Source of the DNA: Atrichornis clamosus
Taxonomy: Eukaryota; Chordata; Aves; Passeriformes; Menuridae
Assembly: GCA_013400975.1 (NCBI GenBank)
Contig: WBMZ01003045.1
Coordinates: 1 to 64,000, forward strand
Reading direction: 5' to 3'
Length of the DNA: 64,000 bases
The notes beneath the pieces were generated by a model that was given only the letters and a program-made list of their open reading frames with translations, had not been told where the DNA came from and did no database searches. Both the position numbers and the translations under genes were made by a program. The number at the start of each line of letters is the position of its first letter. The first letter of the stretch is position 1. This document shows, one piece after another, positions 26,601 through 41,600 of the stretch.

Positions 26601-29600
26601 GAAATGGGAAGAAATATGTGCAGCTTGAAACCTTTGCTTTTCAGTGCTGGCTGACTGAGGCTGCAAACACACTGCTCTTCAAGGGTAGAGAACTGGGAGG
26701 TCACTGGGCAGGTAGAAGGTATTTAAAATCAGAGGGCTGCATGGATAAGAGCTGCTCCCCCGACTCTGTGAACGTCAGGCACAGACCACTGCTATCAAAA
26801 TCAAGTGGTGTTTGTTCTCTTAACTACAGAGAAGAAATAACATTTGCCCAGCAGTGAAGAGCAGTTACTGCGGCTTTGGAGTCTCAAGCATTTATCAGCA
26901 AGCCTGGAAATCATATAAACCTTATCTCCTTGTTTGTGTTTCTGAAAAACAGATAATTCTGCCCCCTGAAGACACTGCTATCTTTATTAGGCAGATGAAG
27001 TGGAGTTGGTGCCTGCTCTTCTTCAGGCACTCGCATTCCATGGAATTTTGCTGGGATTTGGGCTGTAACCGTGGCCTGTGACACGCTCCCTTGCAGAGCT
27101 GCCATCCCTGACTGATGGGTCCTCTATCAGTTATCTTGGCCTTTTTATTACTAACATGCTGTAATAACCTTAGCTTATTTTGACTTGTTCCAGTCACTCT
27201 GGACTACACGCTTGGTCAGATTTGGACAGGGAACCCATGGGTTCCCCTTCTTTGACAGAAAACTGTAGACCCATTCCCTGCAACAAGTCAGCAGCTACTT
27301 TCAGGTATTTGGCTACCTATAGTCTCCCTTCAGGAAGTGAACATGTTGGTAGGAACTATTCAGTACCTGAAAGGTCCTCTCCTAGCCTGAAGTTTTGTTT
27401 TCCAATATAAAATAATGAATTCCAGCCTTGACTCTGAAATCCGGAGTGAGATGAGCAAATGTGGATTTAGCAAATTTCCCTTGGAGCAGCCATAACCCTC
27501 CCACACCGGGGCTGGGCACAGCTGCAGGTCATCCAAAGGACCCTTCTCGCCACAAGGGTGTTGCCTGGATTTCTGCTGCGTGTGGAGAGATGGCAAACTA
27601 GTCTTGGTAGGGTTTACTCTTAGCTCCATCGGGAGCTGAATCCCTTACATTGCTCGGCACTGCTCCGCCACTTGGCTGTGGGGTGAAAAGCCTGCTGGGC
27701 AGACTGGAAGTTACACCTAAGGGAAGCAGACAAGGCAGTAGTTATTAGCTGATGTTGTCAGGAAAGCAGTTTGTTGGTGCACTGGGGGTCAGGGACGTGG
27801 CAAAGTGCCTGAGAGCAAGCGCTCGCCCCTCTGGGTCTGCCTGTGCTGGTGCTGAGGGCCAGGTCCCCTCCTCGCTCTGAACAGGGCTAATGGGGAGGCC
27901 TTTCACAGCCTTGGACCTGCGATACAGAGCCCAGAAACACAGTGAGATGTTTCTCCAGAGGTGAAAACTCTGGGTTTTTTCAGTGCATATTTTGCTGTTC
28001 CCTAACGTGAGTGACATTATGGAATGCAAAAATAGCTAGATGTAAAAAATAGATTGAATCTATTTACTCAAATATTTAGTCAGAGTATAAGCGTTCATGC
28101 CTTTCAAATACACTGCCTTATATTCTAATTATTTAGGTCTCTGAATGTGAGGAATCCTGGAAAAAATCTCACTTAAACTCCTCAGTGTTTTACACTTGCA
28201 TAGGATGAACTGACTTCTTTGCCCTAGTAGAAAACTTGAAGAAAAAAACTAACCCAAAGCTCTGTGTATACTTAGAGGTTCAAACCAAGAGAATATACAT
28301 TCCTGTGGCTTCATGCAAGACGTGACACTTCAGTAAGACCCCAGTGCTCCCTCCACTCACACGGACAACGTGAAGTGACCGTCAGGTTCGTGGTGTGGCT
28401 TCATGGAGAAAGGTGCATCCAAGCACTGAACCCCCTGAAGTTAACAGGAGGAGGTTAACTCAGACTGCAGCCATTCCCATAACCATGTATTACAGACTGC
28501 TGGATTTTGTTTCAGTGATGAGCTTCAAGTACAGCCAAAAGCGAATAGAGGCACGTTGACCTCATAGTCCTGTGAACACAGACTGAGCGTCCAAGACAAT
28601 TAAAAGCAGAGAATACGTGCCATCTCCAAACCCCTGGCGAGCCACTGCCAGAAGTTACCGCTGCCCCGTCCGACTGAAGAGACATTAACACCCGCTGCAG
28701 AGGAGGTTGGAAGGCAGCCATCCTTGATGGATTGCTTACGAGCACTGACTGGAGTCAAACCGACTTCAGTCAGAGATTTACACAAGCCTCATAATCTAAT
28801 AGTAGAGTTTACTTTACGAGAGTGCCACACCAAAGATAGTAAAATGCCGTTTTAGCTAACAAATCTACATGCTTCTACAGAAAAGCTACAGCCATCATGG
28901 AGCATGTCAGCACTGCAGAGCGCCTGGCGCAGATTTATAGTTTTCAGTTTATTGCTGAAGAGTTATTGTTAACTCCATTGTTATAGGCTTGCTGCAATTC
29001 AAAGTTCCAGTCACACTTATCATTTTTAAACACAGCCAATAAAACCCAATAAATTCTGAGATGGTATAGGTTTTCCCGTGCTTTTAAACATCTGAAACTT
29101 TTTTTATGGTGGATTTTTTATCTATGTTAGGATAGATTTTGAAAGTAAATTGGCTGTTGCAAGCTGCTTTACTTTGGACTTGTTTGGATCTGCAAAATTT
29201 CTTACGGTTTTTCTTTATTATAGTAAGAGAAAGAGCGACGTAATACTTAGATCTTTTCCCTCATGCATGCAACAGGTGATCATAAGCCAAGTACTGTGTC
29301 TCTTACAACTCACCTTCCAATCTTCTGCATCTCTCGTGTCATAAATTATAAAGATTAATGGTTATTTTTGTTGTACTGGTGACTTTTGGTCTTTTCTCTC
29401 ACGTGAGTAATGTTTTCTCTCTTTTCTATCAAAGCTTTAAGAAAATTTACTTTTAATTCTCTCTACAGGTGGCTACAGTTATAAATTCTACTTCTGATCA
29501 TCTGTATTCATGTGTTCAGAAACGCACTGGGGTGCATGGATGGGGCACAGAACCTAGACAGGTGGGCAGAATAACTTTACCCTGCCTATTTCCCAGCAGT

Positions 29601-32600
29601 TTATGAACTAGCCTCAGTAGCCTCGCAGTGAACATTTACAGGATCCAACTTCTACTGACAGGGTTATGGATCTGCTTTTTTAATGCTTCGAGGTTAATCT
29701 TAGTCTCAAATTCCACAAACATTCAGAGATCTTAGTGCCAAGTCAGTATATTAGGAGATATATATATATTGTGAACTGTATCTACTGAGATATAATATCC
29801 ACACAAATAGTATTCCTCTTGTAGAAGCACAGATACTATAAAAATCCAAACACATCTAGGGGAAAAACAAGTAAAAGAAAACTCAAATTCATCTGAAACC
29901 AACTTCACTGTAAGAAAATTGCTCTTTGCACCCTGCAATTCATTGCAACAATTAGGACTTGCTCTTTGCACCACAAAAGAGTTTCACTATCTTTGAGATC
30001 ATCCCGATGGGTTAAGTATACAGGCAGAGGAAGTAAGAAAAACAACGTGCATGATCTGGAATAGAGATTACTGAATGGAGGGGTGTGGATAGGACTAAGA
30101 ACCAACATCTCTCTGAAAGCTTTGGGAGGCTTAGAGGCTTGAAACCCCTGTGTGAAAATGTGGATCAGAAACTTCTGATCAGGGTGAACACACTCGTTCA
30201 TCCCTTATTTCACCTCTTTCCATGCACACACTCGTTCATCCCTTATTTCACCTCTTTCCATGCACAGGAAAGAGGCAAAGGTTTACACCAGGTGAGATGC
30301 ACCTTGGTTGAAGCTCTGGGCATACTTTTCCCGAGCAGTATCATTTAACACACAGCATCTTCAGGTTTCGCTTATCAAGTACAGCAGCTGGGAACATTAT
30401 GTCTTTACAATTAGAAAGTCCGGTTTCTGTATCAAAGGACGCAAAATGCACACGCCCACATCTCTCTACATTTTTTAAAAGACCATCATTACTGCAAGTT
30501 TGTGCAATCTGCATCAGAGATTTAAAATAAAGAAAGAAAGAGAGAGAGACGTTCGGGTTTTAAGAAAAAAACTTACCAAAAATAACTGAAGTTCTCTAAA
30601 GTTGCCCTGAAGTTGAAACAGCCCAGAACACCAGTGCAGAGCCTGCCTTAACTCTCTCTCTCACTCCCCCTCTCTCCCCAGCAACTGGAAGGAGGGCTGT
30701 GCAGAAATTCAGCAAACAATTTTCCTTCTATGTCGACCGGGGCGTTCCTCACGGGCAGAAAGGGGATGGCTGAGGCTGGGTGAGGCTGGCTGCTATCCCC
30801 AAGCAAAGAGCACTGTCGCAGATTACACAGCCTGTGAAATCCAATCCCTTTCCCTGCTCAGGCAACAGCTGTACGGCTTCAGCTGAGGCGGGAGCAGCGG
30901 ATAGACCCTGGGCTTGTGGCTGGTCAGGCTTTCCATGTTGGAGGGCACAGAGGAATGGGCGCACGGGGGTTTCTGTAGGCTCCGTGTCTTCTCCCAGCTC
31001 GCTGCCCACAGCGACGAGCACGAGCGCTCCCAGGGTGGAGATGCGGGGCAATTTCCGCGGGACTGAAAGTGTATGGGATGTGGGCGCCCGCGCAAAACAA
31101 ACATCTCTTTTCCTGAAATTCATTCCCAGCCTTGCTTCAGGACATAACTGGGTAATTAACGTTATACGTGTTAGTAAATTCTCATGCAAGCATGCACACA
31201 CACAGGATGCAGCCTGTCAGCCTGTCACAACAGCGCCGTTCAAACGGGCTTCAAGGCTGTTCCAGTGTCCTCTCTAAGTTCGTTTTTCCTTGTCACTTTT
31301 AGTCAGCTGCTTGATTCTTTCCGAAAAAACACCCCCTGAATGCTGAGCTGACAGTCCTTACACCAAGCGAGGCATTACGGTGGCTGGCAGGGTGGGAGTG
31401 CCAGCGCTCAGCGCTGCCTTCGCTGTGTCCTGGTACTCTACACTTGAGGAAAACTGCTCAGCGCCAGCAGAAATGCACTGACGAAAATTCCCAGCCCTTC
31501 CTCTCACCTGTTTCTGTTTCTCCACCCCGTGTAAAGGAAAGAAATTTCTAATACAGCTGATTCCTGCCTCTCTAGGGAATTCCACTGATCCTTTGACTCC
31601 TCCTCCCTGAAGCTTTAAAAAAAATCACAGCAACAGATTTCAGACTGGGTTTCCGTGTTTCACATAAGCATTTGGCTGCTGGTTTGCATAGTGTCAAATA
31701 GGGGTGAGGTGAGAGAGGGTGCAAAATGTAGCCAACACATAAGCAGCCCTGGGAGTGTCCTGCAATCGCTCTGGCTGCTTTGCCAACACCCAAGAGCAGG
31801 TCAAAAACACTCCAGCCAAAGGAGAAGGAAAACCCCTGTGTTTACAGAGCAGCCTGGTTTCATGTCGAGGCAGATGCTGTGCTGGGGATTTTTATGCTGT
31901 TGGCTCTGAATGGGTTTCGATACCTGAAATTCTGCAGAGGCTGGGTTTCTGGACCCAAGTCTAGAATGGTTTCTACAGAGAGCATGTGAAAATTTGACAG
32001 GGAAAACTGAGTGTACATCTCTCATTCCATCCTGTGTGGGTACTTAACACAGGCATTTTGTGAAAAGTGGGTCGTAACAGAACTACAGCATTGATATTAA
32101 ATCAAATTCTGTAACTTGTGCAATTAATGTATATTATTACATCTAATTATACATTGCATATTAATTGTATAAGATCACATTTATAACTTAATTTAGAAAT
32201 ACTAGATCTAATTTTATTTAATTAATATAAAGTTTGCCAGCACATGAACTGAGTAACACTTCATAAATTGTGTCTATTTATTACAATATTCTATTGTATA
32301 TCTATATAAAATATATAATATATAATCACATATGCATGATTATATATATAATCATATATAATTAATATGAATATGTTGTGAAGCACTGTGCAGTTCACAC
32401 GCAACCTCTATCTTCTTGTGAGTGTGACATACAGAAATAAAACAATAGTGTAGCTGTAGCCACTGCAGCGAGGTAAGGCTGTGACAGAGGAAGGGGAGGC
32501 AATGGGACTGTGTCAGCACAGGGGCTCTGAGAAGGTGGCACACGGAAGTGTTCAAGGCCTGGATGGGACCTTGAGCAGCCTGGTCTGGAGGAAGGTGTCC

Positions 32601-35600
32601 CTGCCCATGGCAGGGGAATTGGAACGGCCCGATCTTTAAGGTCCCTTCCAACCCAAACCATTCCATGATTCTGTGTTTCAAGCAAGATGTCCCGCAGCTG
32701 CATCAAGGATGGAGGTGACCAGAAGCAATAAAGGCCTCCTGAGGTGCAGTCAACAGCAATAAACTGAGATGGTTGGGAATGGGAGCAAGAGCTCTCCAAC
32801 AGCTCAGGCTTGCTCTGCTGCATCCCTATTTCTGTGCACCGAGGTCCAGCTTTTCTGAACCATCTTTCAACATCCTGACAAACAACATATATTTTTAGAA
32901 ACAGACATGCAAACCAAGAAGCCCAACCTATATCATTGTAGGGATTGATGTGGGGACTGCTCATTTGGATGCAGAAATTGGGCTTCTACCTCCAGAGCAA
33001 GTGTTGCCAGCAGCAGCACTTCAGCAGGGCACAGGCCCTGGGGTAACAACAGCACTGTGCTCCATCCCCATTCCATGCTGCATTTCAGCTGTCTTTGCTG
33101 AATATATGGATGGGCGTTGTTTAGATCTTGTAAGAATTTTTAAAGCCCACATGAGACAAAACCCTGGCTAAGTTGAGAGAAGCCAACTGTTTTTCCATAA
33201 ACCTGGAAGAAATTACTATGTTCTTTTTCATGGTATTGGGAAATCCACGTTCACTGTCACTGGCTTTTTTCCAGTTTCGTCTCGGAACTGAAGGTGTAAG
33301 CCCAAACATCTGAGCAGTGCCCTGCTGCTGTAACTCCAGTGAAGACAACTGCTGTGTCAGAGATTTATGCCCACACAACTTCAAGCCTAAAGTCTTCCCT
33401 CTTGTCAGCCAATACGGTGCTGTTCTAGGACTACCACATTATTTCAACATTATTTGACTGACATGAATTCATAATGCTCACTTGGTTTATTTTTAAATAT
33501 TTATCAAATCCACTGTCTACTGAGCTATCAAAAAAATGCTATCAGACTGAAAATTTCCCAATTCTCTGAGCGATTCCAGCACAAGTTATTCCGTGGGCAT
33601 ACTCCAAACAGCCCTTGTGTTTACTCTTCTTGATAGACATCTAAATATTAAAAGATAAACCTCTCTGAGTTGTGCTGCAGCAATATTGAAAGCTCCTCTC
33701 TGCTCTGCTGCCTTGCCAGGGAGCACCACTGTATCTCACATTTCTCCATCCCACATCTAACCCCATTTCTCAACTTCCCCGTGCTACAACGTTGTTTTCT
33801 TTACTCTCTTCACAGGTAAGGCTGCAAACACACAACTGAATGACACAAGCTTTCTTTTATTAGTGCTATTCACACCCTGACCTGTGCATGGACTGATGTT
33901 AGACTTACGCATAAGGGTGTGCTGCTTTAATAGTAATTGAGAAATGAGGTGAAAAACAACGGGAATTTTCTTGTGTTTTCTTTGGCCCAAAGAGAGAGAG
34001 ACAACATGTCCCATGAGATTATAGTAAAGCATGCTCTGAAACACAAATTCCTGGAGTTTGGTGTGGAGGATGCAAGGGAGATCATTTATATTATTTTTCC
34101 TTTTTAACAATTATGAATCTTTAGATATTTGGGGGAAAAATATGAAGCCACAAATTTCCACAAGTAGATAAGACTGGGTTAGATAAGAAGAACAGCTAAA
34201 GAAAGCAAATTTGTCTGCACAAATCAGAGAGGAGTTAAAAAATTGAGAACATCCAGCTTAAAGAAAAGTGGTCTGCCAAGAGAAGGAACCACGGGAAAAA
34301 GAAGAAGGAAGGGAAAGACAAGATCAATGTGAACAGAAGATACAGAATAGTAGAAGGAACTGAATGTCAGACTGGCAATGAGAGGAATGAATGGGTGGAG
34401 GCATCTGGCCACCAACTCTAAGTTCAAGCCCAGAAGACAAATGTAACATTAATCACCAATTTAAAGACATCTCCTATGCTTTGTCTCCCATGACTGCATT
34501 TTGTTACAACACAGAAATGTACATATTTATCTATTTTACAGTCACTTAGTTTGAACTAAAAAGGTGTTTAAGCCAGCCACACAAACTTCCTCTGAATGTC
34601 TTCTCTTTTGCAATACATTAATTTGATTGATTTACGTCAACATTTTTTTTGCATAATACTCTTCCATTGGCAGGTAGACGTGCAACCTCACAAACAGAGA
34701 GAGAGCCAGGTATGGAAATGAGGTTCCATCACTGCTTCTTTTAAGAAGCCTCTGTGTTGGACTCAAAGACTTCATTCTGAAGTCAGTCAATTCAGACAAG
34801 CTCACCCCCAAAAAAGTGAATGTGTGTCATTCATGTATCTTGCAACCTAACTGAAGTTTGTCCTCTAAATAGATTAGTATTTTCATCTGAGAATTTACTC
34901 AAAAGAGGCTCCAGTGTCTACCTGCTCTTGGCAAGTTCCACCAACACTGCCTGCACGCTGCACTGACACCACGATGCAGCTGACAGTATTTTGTATAGAA
35001 ACACGTTTCTCCTTTGTGGAGATAAGCAAATGTCAACTCCAGGTATCCAGGGATGGAGTAGTAAAACCCAAACTCAGCGGAAAATAGCCCAAACAAACCC
35101 AGGGAAGAGTTGTCTATTTTCAGAAAGTCAAATATTCTCTTCCAGGATCCTAAATACAAATTTTTGCACTTTAGTGGTTAATATTGTTGCTGATGAAAGG
35201 GAGAAAAAAAAAAAAAAAGCTAAAAATGCAGATCTGCAACCAGCATAAACAAAAACCCCACCAACAACAGAGAAAGCATTATTTAGAAATTAAACAAAAA
35301 TAGATATTTCCAAGACCAATCCTTTCACTAACAGGAGGAATAGAAAAAGGAAACTAATTCACTCTGCACAGTTTCTTTTATTTTGTCTGCAGGCATGTGC
35401 TCCATTTCCCTTTGTCCCCCAAATGCATTTCCACTGGCCCTGACAGTGCTGGCATTGACCTTCTGCAGCCAAAATAGCTTGGACAGAATGAACCAGAAAA
35501 ACAGGAGCCAGCCAGAGCAAGGGGCAAGGCAGCCATGGCCACGGACCTGGGGGAAAACTGCTATAATTAGCAAGGGTCAGAAAAAACCCATGGTCCTCAT

Positions 35601-38600
35601 GGAGCTGCTGCCTTCCTGCCCTGCCAGTTGCGTATAAGATCATTCAGAGCAGAGGGGGACAAAGCCATCGCAGAACCCTTCTCACCCCTGGCCTGACGAG
35701 TCACCTCACCACCAACATCCTCCACTGCTGCTGGTGGAGATCCATCTGCAGACTGTGCTGTGGAGGGCTTTAATTAAAAGTTAATATTTTTACTCCATGT
35801 TCCCCACAACCATCTCGATCCCTTCTCTCCGCTGTTTTTAGTTCCCCGCTCAACTGGAATTCAGAGCTGACTGACTGTGGATCTTTACTATTTTACTGTT
35901 TCAAAACCTGTGACTTCGTATGAAAAGCTGACCTGGGCTCCTCCCTGAAAAGTGAATATTAGTGACAAATAGCCGACAGGAAGAAAACAAAAGCATCTTT
36001 TCAAGCTGGAAAGATAGGTGTTAATTACCCGTGAATAACCTGTTTGTGCTAGGTCGTAATGCTCAAGCACCTGAAAAATAACTATTTGAAACAAACTATT
36101 TCTCTTTCTGCAATGTCATTATGCTGCCTTAAGCACTTTTCTTTCCACAGTTTTGGTACTTGTGGATATCACCAAGTCAGTAAGTTTTCTCGTTTAGAAA
36201 TCCAGGGGAAAAAAAAGCCCTAAGGACTGTCACAGTATGAATGCAACATTCACAAACTGCATTTTCAACCATTTACTGAGTTCGATATTTCTGGAGTACT
36301 TTTAAGAATCTGTGTGGCATTTGTTGTATTTGATCGAGATACTTTTTTTCCTATCAAATTGAAAGTTGAAGGATTTTACCACTGATGCTTCTAGATCTCA
36401 TATAAAAAGCAAACACCAATAAAAGCCAAGTATAATTATCAAATGTAGTAGCTCAGATGTCATTGGAAAAAGCTAAAGTTTTCATCTGTTTTAGCAAAAC
36501 ACATTTCAGATGCTTCACTACGTTTTTTTCCCTCTTCCTTTTTACCAGTCCCTGTATGGAGTGGCATCAACTCTCGCTTTTCGTGGGTGCTTGTGTGGCT
36601 TATGACATTCTAGCTGTGGAAATGCTTCTCAGTGAACCCTCCCTCGTTGTTTTTCCCTTCAAAGCCTTAAGAAGAATTCTTAAACAAAAATCTTAAAATA
36701 AAAGAGTCCTGGTAGATGATCTCACTCTGTGCCCTGGGGTTTCCGTGGCATTTAGTGAACCACCAGTGTTTAGTGCATTTGTTGAAGGGAAGCAGATAAA
36801 GGAGTAACTGGGAACTGCACTGAAATAATCCCTTTATTCTGGCTTCGGGGTCCCGATGAAACCTGCCCTTGGTGAAGGAAGGGGTGTAAATATTCACCTG
36901 GGGACCTGGCAGCCTTGCTCAGGAAAGGGCTGTTTGCTGCCAGTGGCTCTGGGTACGGGGGAGAGAGGGCATTTCTTACAGTTACTTCTTTTTCGAGACT
37001 GTTTTAACCTAAACCCTCACATGTATCTGGAATACCACCTGTTACTGGATTACTTGCAGCTGTCACTGTGTCCTGCTTGGCGGGCAGGAGCTGGCAGGTG
37101 CTGCCTTTGACAACAAGCAAGAAGCCCAGGTGAATGGGAAAAACCCCCTCAAACTTGGAACAAGCAAGCACCAGCTCCTGTCTTGCTAGTAAAATAAACT
37201 GTTTTCCTCCAGACGATGAATGCTGACCCTGTTTTGCCCCTCCGTCGCAGGGGCACACGGGGAGTCTGGGGATTAAGGGAGGGTATGTCACACACACAGG
37301 GGCTGCTGTGTGTTCCTGGCTGGCACACACCACCATGGAAAAACAGGGTCAGTGCTGCTGCTGTGCCTGAAACTCGGTGTGCATCTTCAGGGCGTGGGCT
37401 GGGACAGAGAAAGGACTCAGCAGATGACAATGAGGCTCAGTGTTTGCAGTAGGATGTCAGCAACACAGCAGGGTTTATCCCTTAATGAAGTGAGTCACTT
37501 GATTGGTATCAAGTATCTGCTAAGTTGAGTGATGGGGTGGATCCGAATGTTAGAGGACCTCGTTTTTAAAATACCATTCACCACTCTCGACTGGCTTGCA
37601 AAGTGTAAACAACATCAGTGAGAGATGGAAATACATTAATTTAATTCCATCTGGGGCTTCGAAGTCTCTTGCTTCCTTACAGAGCTGAGACTGATTTTCC
37701 AACAACATGAAATTCACCTCAGAGCCCTACATCCTATCTCAAATAAACCTTCCCTTGGAAAGGGGAAAGCCAGAAGTACAGGGTAAGTAGAATCAGATAA
37801 TCAGCAGTTATCTGACTTCTGCACTTCAGCTGACTCAGCTGAACTGACTCGCTGGTGCCCCAGAAAGGAAAACTGTGGGAAACAGCAGGCAAGAGGGAGT
37901 AAGAAAAGAAGTGCTCCTTCCACAATGCTTTTGTGATGCCATTGGCTTTATCCTGTGCAGTTCTCAAAGCTGGAATTAAATCTTTGAGCATTAAGGGTCT
38001 TGGCACATGTACATTAGCATCCCAGGACTTTTCGGTTTCAGGTGTTTTCTTCCTGTTTGCTGCTACTGAAATCAGCTGTACTATTGCCTTTGACTTTAGT
38101 GGCAGCAATGTTGAGCCCTTTAATGCTTCATTCCTGACTTTCTCCCTCTGAACAGCAGAGAAAACAACAGGATTCAACATCAGCCAGGAGTGAGAAATAC
38201 TTCATGTTGTCTTTTTCTCCAGTCAGTGCCAGAGGAGAGTGAAATATTACTGAAACTGCTGGACTCCTCGATATACATCCAGAAACTGAAACGGAATTTA
38301 AACCACTGATTGATGCTGCTGGCAGAGAAAATCAGCTTGATAAGTATCAATAGGATTCCCCTGGGTTCTGCTGAAGCACTCAGTTGCGAGGCAGCGCTTG
38401 TGTGCAAAGTGGAGAGGAGGAAGGAGCCCTGGTACCTGTGACACACTGAAATAAACCTTTCCCCACCACTGCACTGATGTCTTTGAGCTCAGCTGCCAAC
38501 CACTTGCTTGAATGAAGAAACCCAGTGTGTAATAATTAATTCCTTCTAATTTGATAATGATGCTAATGGTAAACAAAGTCACTGCTCAGTCTTGCACAGC

Positions 38601-41600
38601 ACACGGTGCTATGTTGTTTCTGGCTGCATTTGCCAATAGATAGGAAACAATGAAGTGAGAGAAAATAGCTCTTTTTTTTAATATATATTGTGGAGTTTTG
38701 ACAGCAGAAGCACTCTCAGTTGCTGATGCAACACTGACCTGTGAACCGGTTGCCCTGTGAACACTGACCGAGAAGAAAGAGCCCAAAATGGGTCAGGAGC
38801 ACAGAAGAGCACTTATTCTGAGATCACAGCAAACTGAGCATTGCCAGCAATAAGTCCTGTTCTTCCACAATCTGTTATTCTGTTATCTCACACAAATGCT
38901 TGTGTTTACAGACTTTCTTTGCTTGTAAATTAAAAAAAAAAGTTTTATTTTTCCTATAAAAAAAGTATTGAAAGTATGTGTAGAGTAGAAGGAGAACTGA
39001 ATCTTAAAGATTTTTATACAGTGTTCGTGAAAGGATTTGGAAAGCTAAATCAAGAATTACTGGTAGTTTAGCTTTTTCTTTACCTTGTTTCAAATAAGAA
39101 GTTACATTATTAATTAAAAGAATCCCAAGAAACGCCTGGTTCGACCAGTGACAAAATACAACAGCAAAAAAGAAGGGAGAGGGGATGTAGCTCTGTTGCT
39201 TTTTACCTCGTGCTTGGTCAGCTTAATGATATTGCTTTGTTTAAGTACCTTTCTTTTTAAAAAATGGGAAGAAGTGTCCTTAGAAGTTTCTTTATTTAAA
39301 GTGAGTATTCCTATAGATGAACGGGTAAGACAGAAGTTATTGGGGAATTTTTTAGATGTATTTTTTAGCTGCTGTTCAGTTCTAGCTCAAGGAACTCAGA
39401 TGGAGGCTGTAGTGCCCCTCATGGTATCACTTAGGTGATCCTTCCTGCTCACACGATCCTGAACTCCCCCCAAGCCCCTCTGGCAGCTGCAGGATCCTGC
39501 ATGGATCAGGGCTCTTGCCTGGACATACCCACGTGTCACATCCCAGCCCATGATTCTGACTAATACAAGTGACTCAGGAAACAAACACATGTGACCCCTC
39601 ACAAGCAGCTCTGTGAAGGCTTCCAATTTCACACTAAACAGACACATGATTCATCACCTTCTTCTGCTGATGGCATCCCGTCTATGGAGTGATTCAGTAA
39701 TGCAGTGCTACAAACTTCCAAACTCAAAATCCTGGTTTCTATTTGGAAACTACTCCTTTTCCAAACATTCAACAAATACGTGAGAGGGGAAAAGGTGTGA
39801 TAAGGAAATAGAAAAGTGGAACTGCAGTTAGCGTCACCTGCTCAAGTCTGATCTGTTAGTCCTTAATGAAGGTACTCAGATGCATGAAGAAGCAAGTTAT
39901 CCTTTAAGCAGTATCCATGAATGAGAAGGATGCTGAGTGTGACAGCACCCAGCACAGATCCTGCAGCACCAGGGGAAAACACCACGGGGTCAGTCCTCAG
40001 CCTGCCTCTTTTTTTACTGAGAGCGATGAAAGGGCTCAGGGTGTCTCGTGATAAACTACTGCCTGAAGCCCATTTCCATCTGCAATTGTTAGCACCGCTG
40101 ATTGCTGTCCCTGGGTTAAAGGAATCACCCGTTATTCTGGGTTTCACTTCATGACTCAGCTCCTGAGTGCTATTTTGGGTGGCAGAGGGGAGAAGCTGCC
40201 AGGCTGGCATCCCCTTCTGTTTTCTTTATGGAAATGGGATGTGGCTTTGCACGACAGGCGTTCGTGCTCTGCGAACTCTCTGAGGGGATTACACGGAGCG
40301 GAGCCGTAACCGTGCGCTCTGGTATTGTTGATGTGTTATAAATGATCCATTATTCATCCGCATGAGGAAAGCCAGAGGAGTGGAAAACTAAAACGTGAAA
40401 CTAGTGAGCACAAAACCCGAGCAAGTGATTCATGCCGTGTGGAAAATGGGCCTCACTGGGTGTAGGTCTGTATGCTGTAGAACGAAGCACAACCACGGGG
40501 GCTAATAATTCACCTCATTTACAACATTTGTCTTTCTCTCGGTCCTGAAAAGTGCCTGGGTACAGCACGTGCACCACGGGTGAGACTTCACCATGTCTGC
40601 TTCCCCAGGTGCCTTTCAGCTCCCACAGATGGCAGAAGGAGGTGGAATTCTGCTCTTCCCCTCTGAGCAGGTGGATAAGGGGACAGAGCAGATTTTGCTT
40701 AGTATACAAAAACAACATACCAGCAATTAACCAGATCTCATTAGTCTTGCATTCCCTCTCATCTCCAGTTATGCTGGGTTCAGAGGGTTCCTGGTTCACT
40801 CTCTTTTCTGAGCCTTTCTCATTGGGAGGTTCAGTAAGAAACATGACCACCACCACCTTGCTTCCTGCAGAGCTGCAGGAGGAGCTGGAAGGGCTGGGCA
40901 CATTGCAGAAGGGTGCTCAGCATTTCCAGCATGACCCCCTCAGAGATAGCTTTCTGCTCGCCTTGGTTTTATCATTTTCAGCTCCAAAACTAATTCTAGA
41001 AACATATCCGTACTGCTGTGGGCCTAGGACTATTCTTTCCCTGCATTAGAATATTTTTATACTCCATTTTGCCAAGGAATCGCAGCAGAAAAGCTGCATA
41101 TTGGTTTTTCTGATTATTCTCTCACTCCTTGCTGAAAAGTTTCTCTCATCCCTCTGCTGAACAGGGAAATTTGAACAGAGAAAAGCAAATGAAATACAGT
41201 TTATATTCAGATATAAAATTCTCACTCAAAGAGAAATGGATTTTTTTTCTCTTGGGAAAAGAATTAATAATGAACTTTATGCCTTTCATACCGATCCTGC
41301 AGCAAGAAATGAAAGGTCCATTAACCATCTCCAAACTGCTCATGCATCACAGAAAACCAGAAGCCCTTGGAGGTGATTGGAGTCCCCAAACAACAAACTG
41401 AAACTTTGAAACTGGTACAGGAATGAAGGAGCGAAACATCCCAAACGCCCAATCAGTCAGTTTTATTTTCATGTTGTGTGTGGTCTCTGTGAAAATCTGG
41501 CCACATCTCACAAACTCTGAGACCATCAAAAAGATGTTGCGTGTTCATACCCCATAACAAATCTATTAGAAACCCAAGAGAGGTTTTCTAATGTGAGTCA

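Noticed and set aside
32395..32964. 189-codon minus-strand frame
   Set aside because: It runs antisense through the CR1 fragment at 32546-32675 and resembles no CR1 protein or other family.
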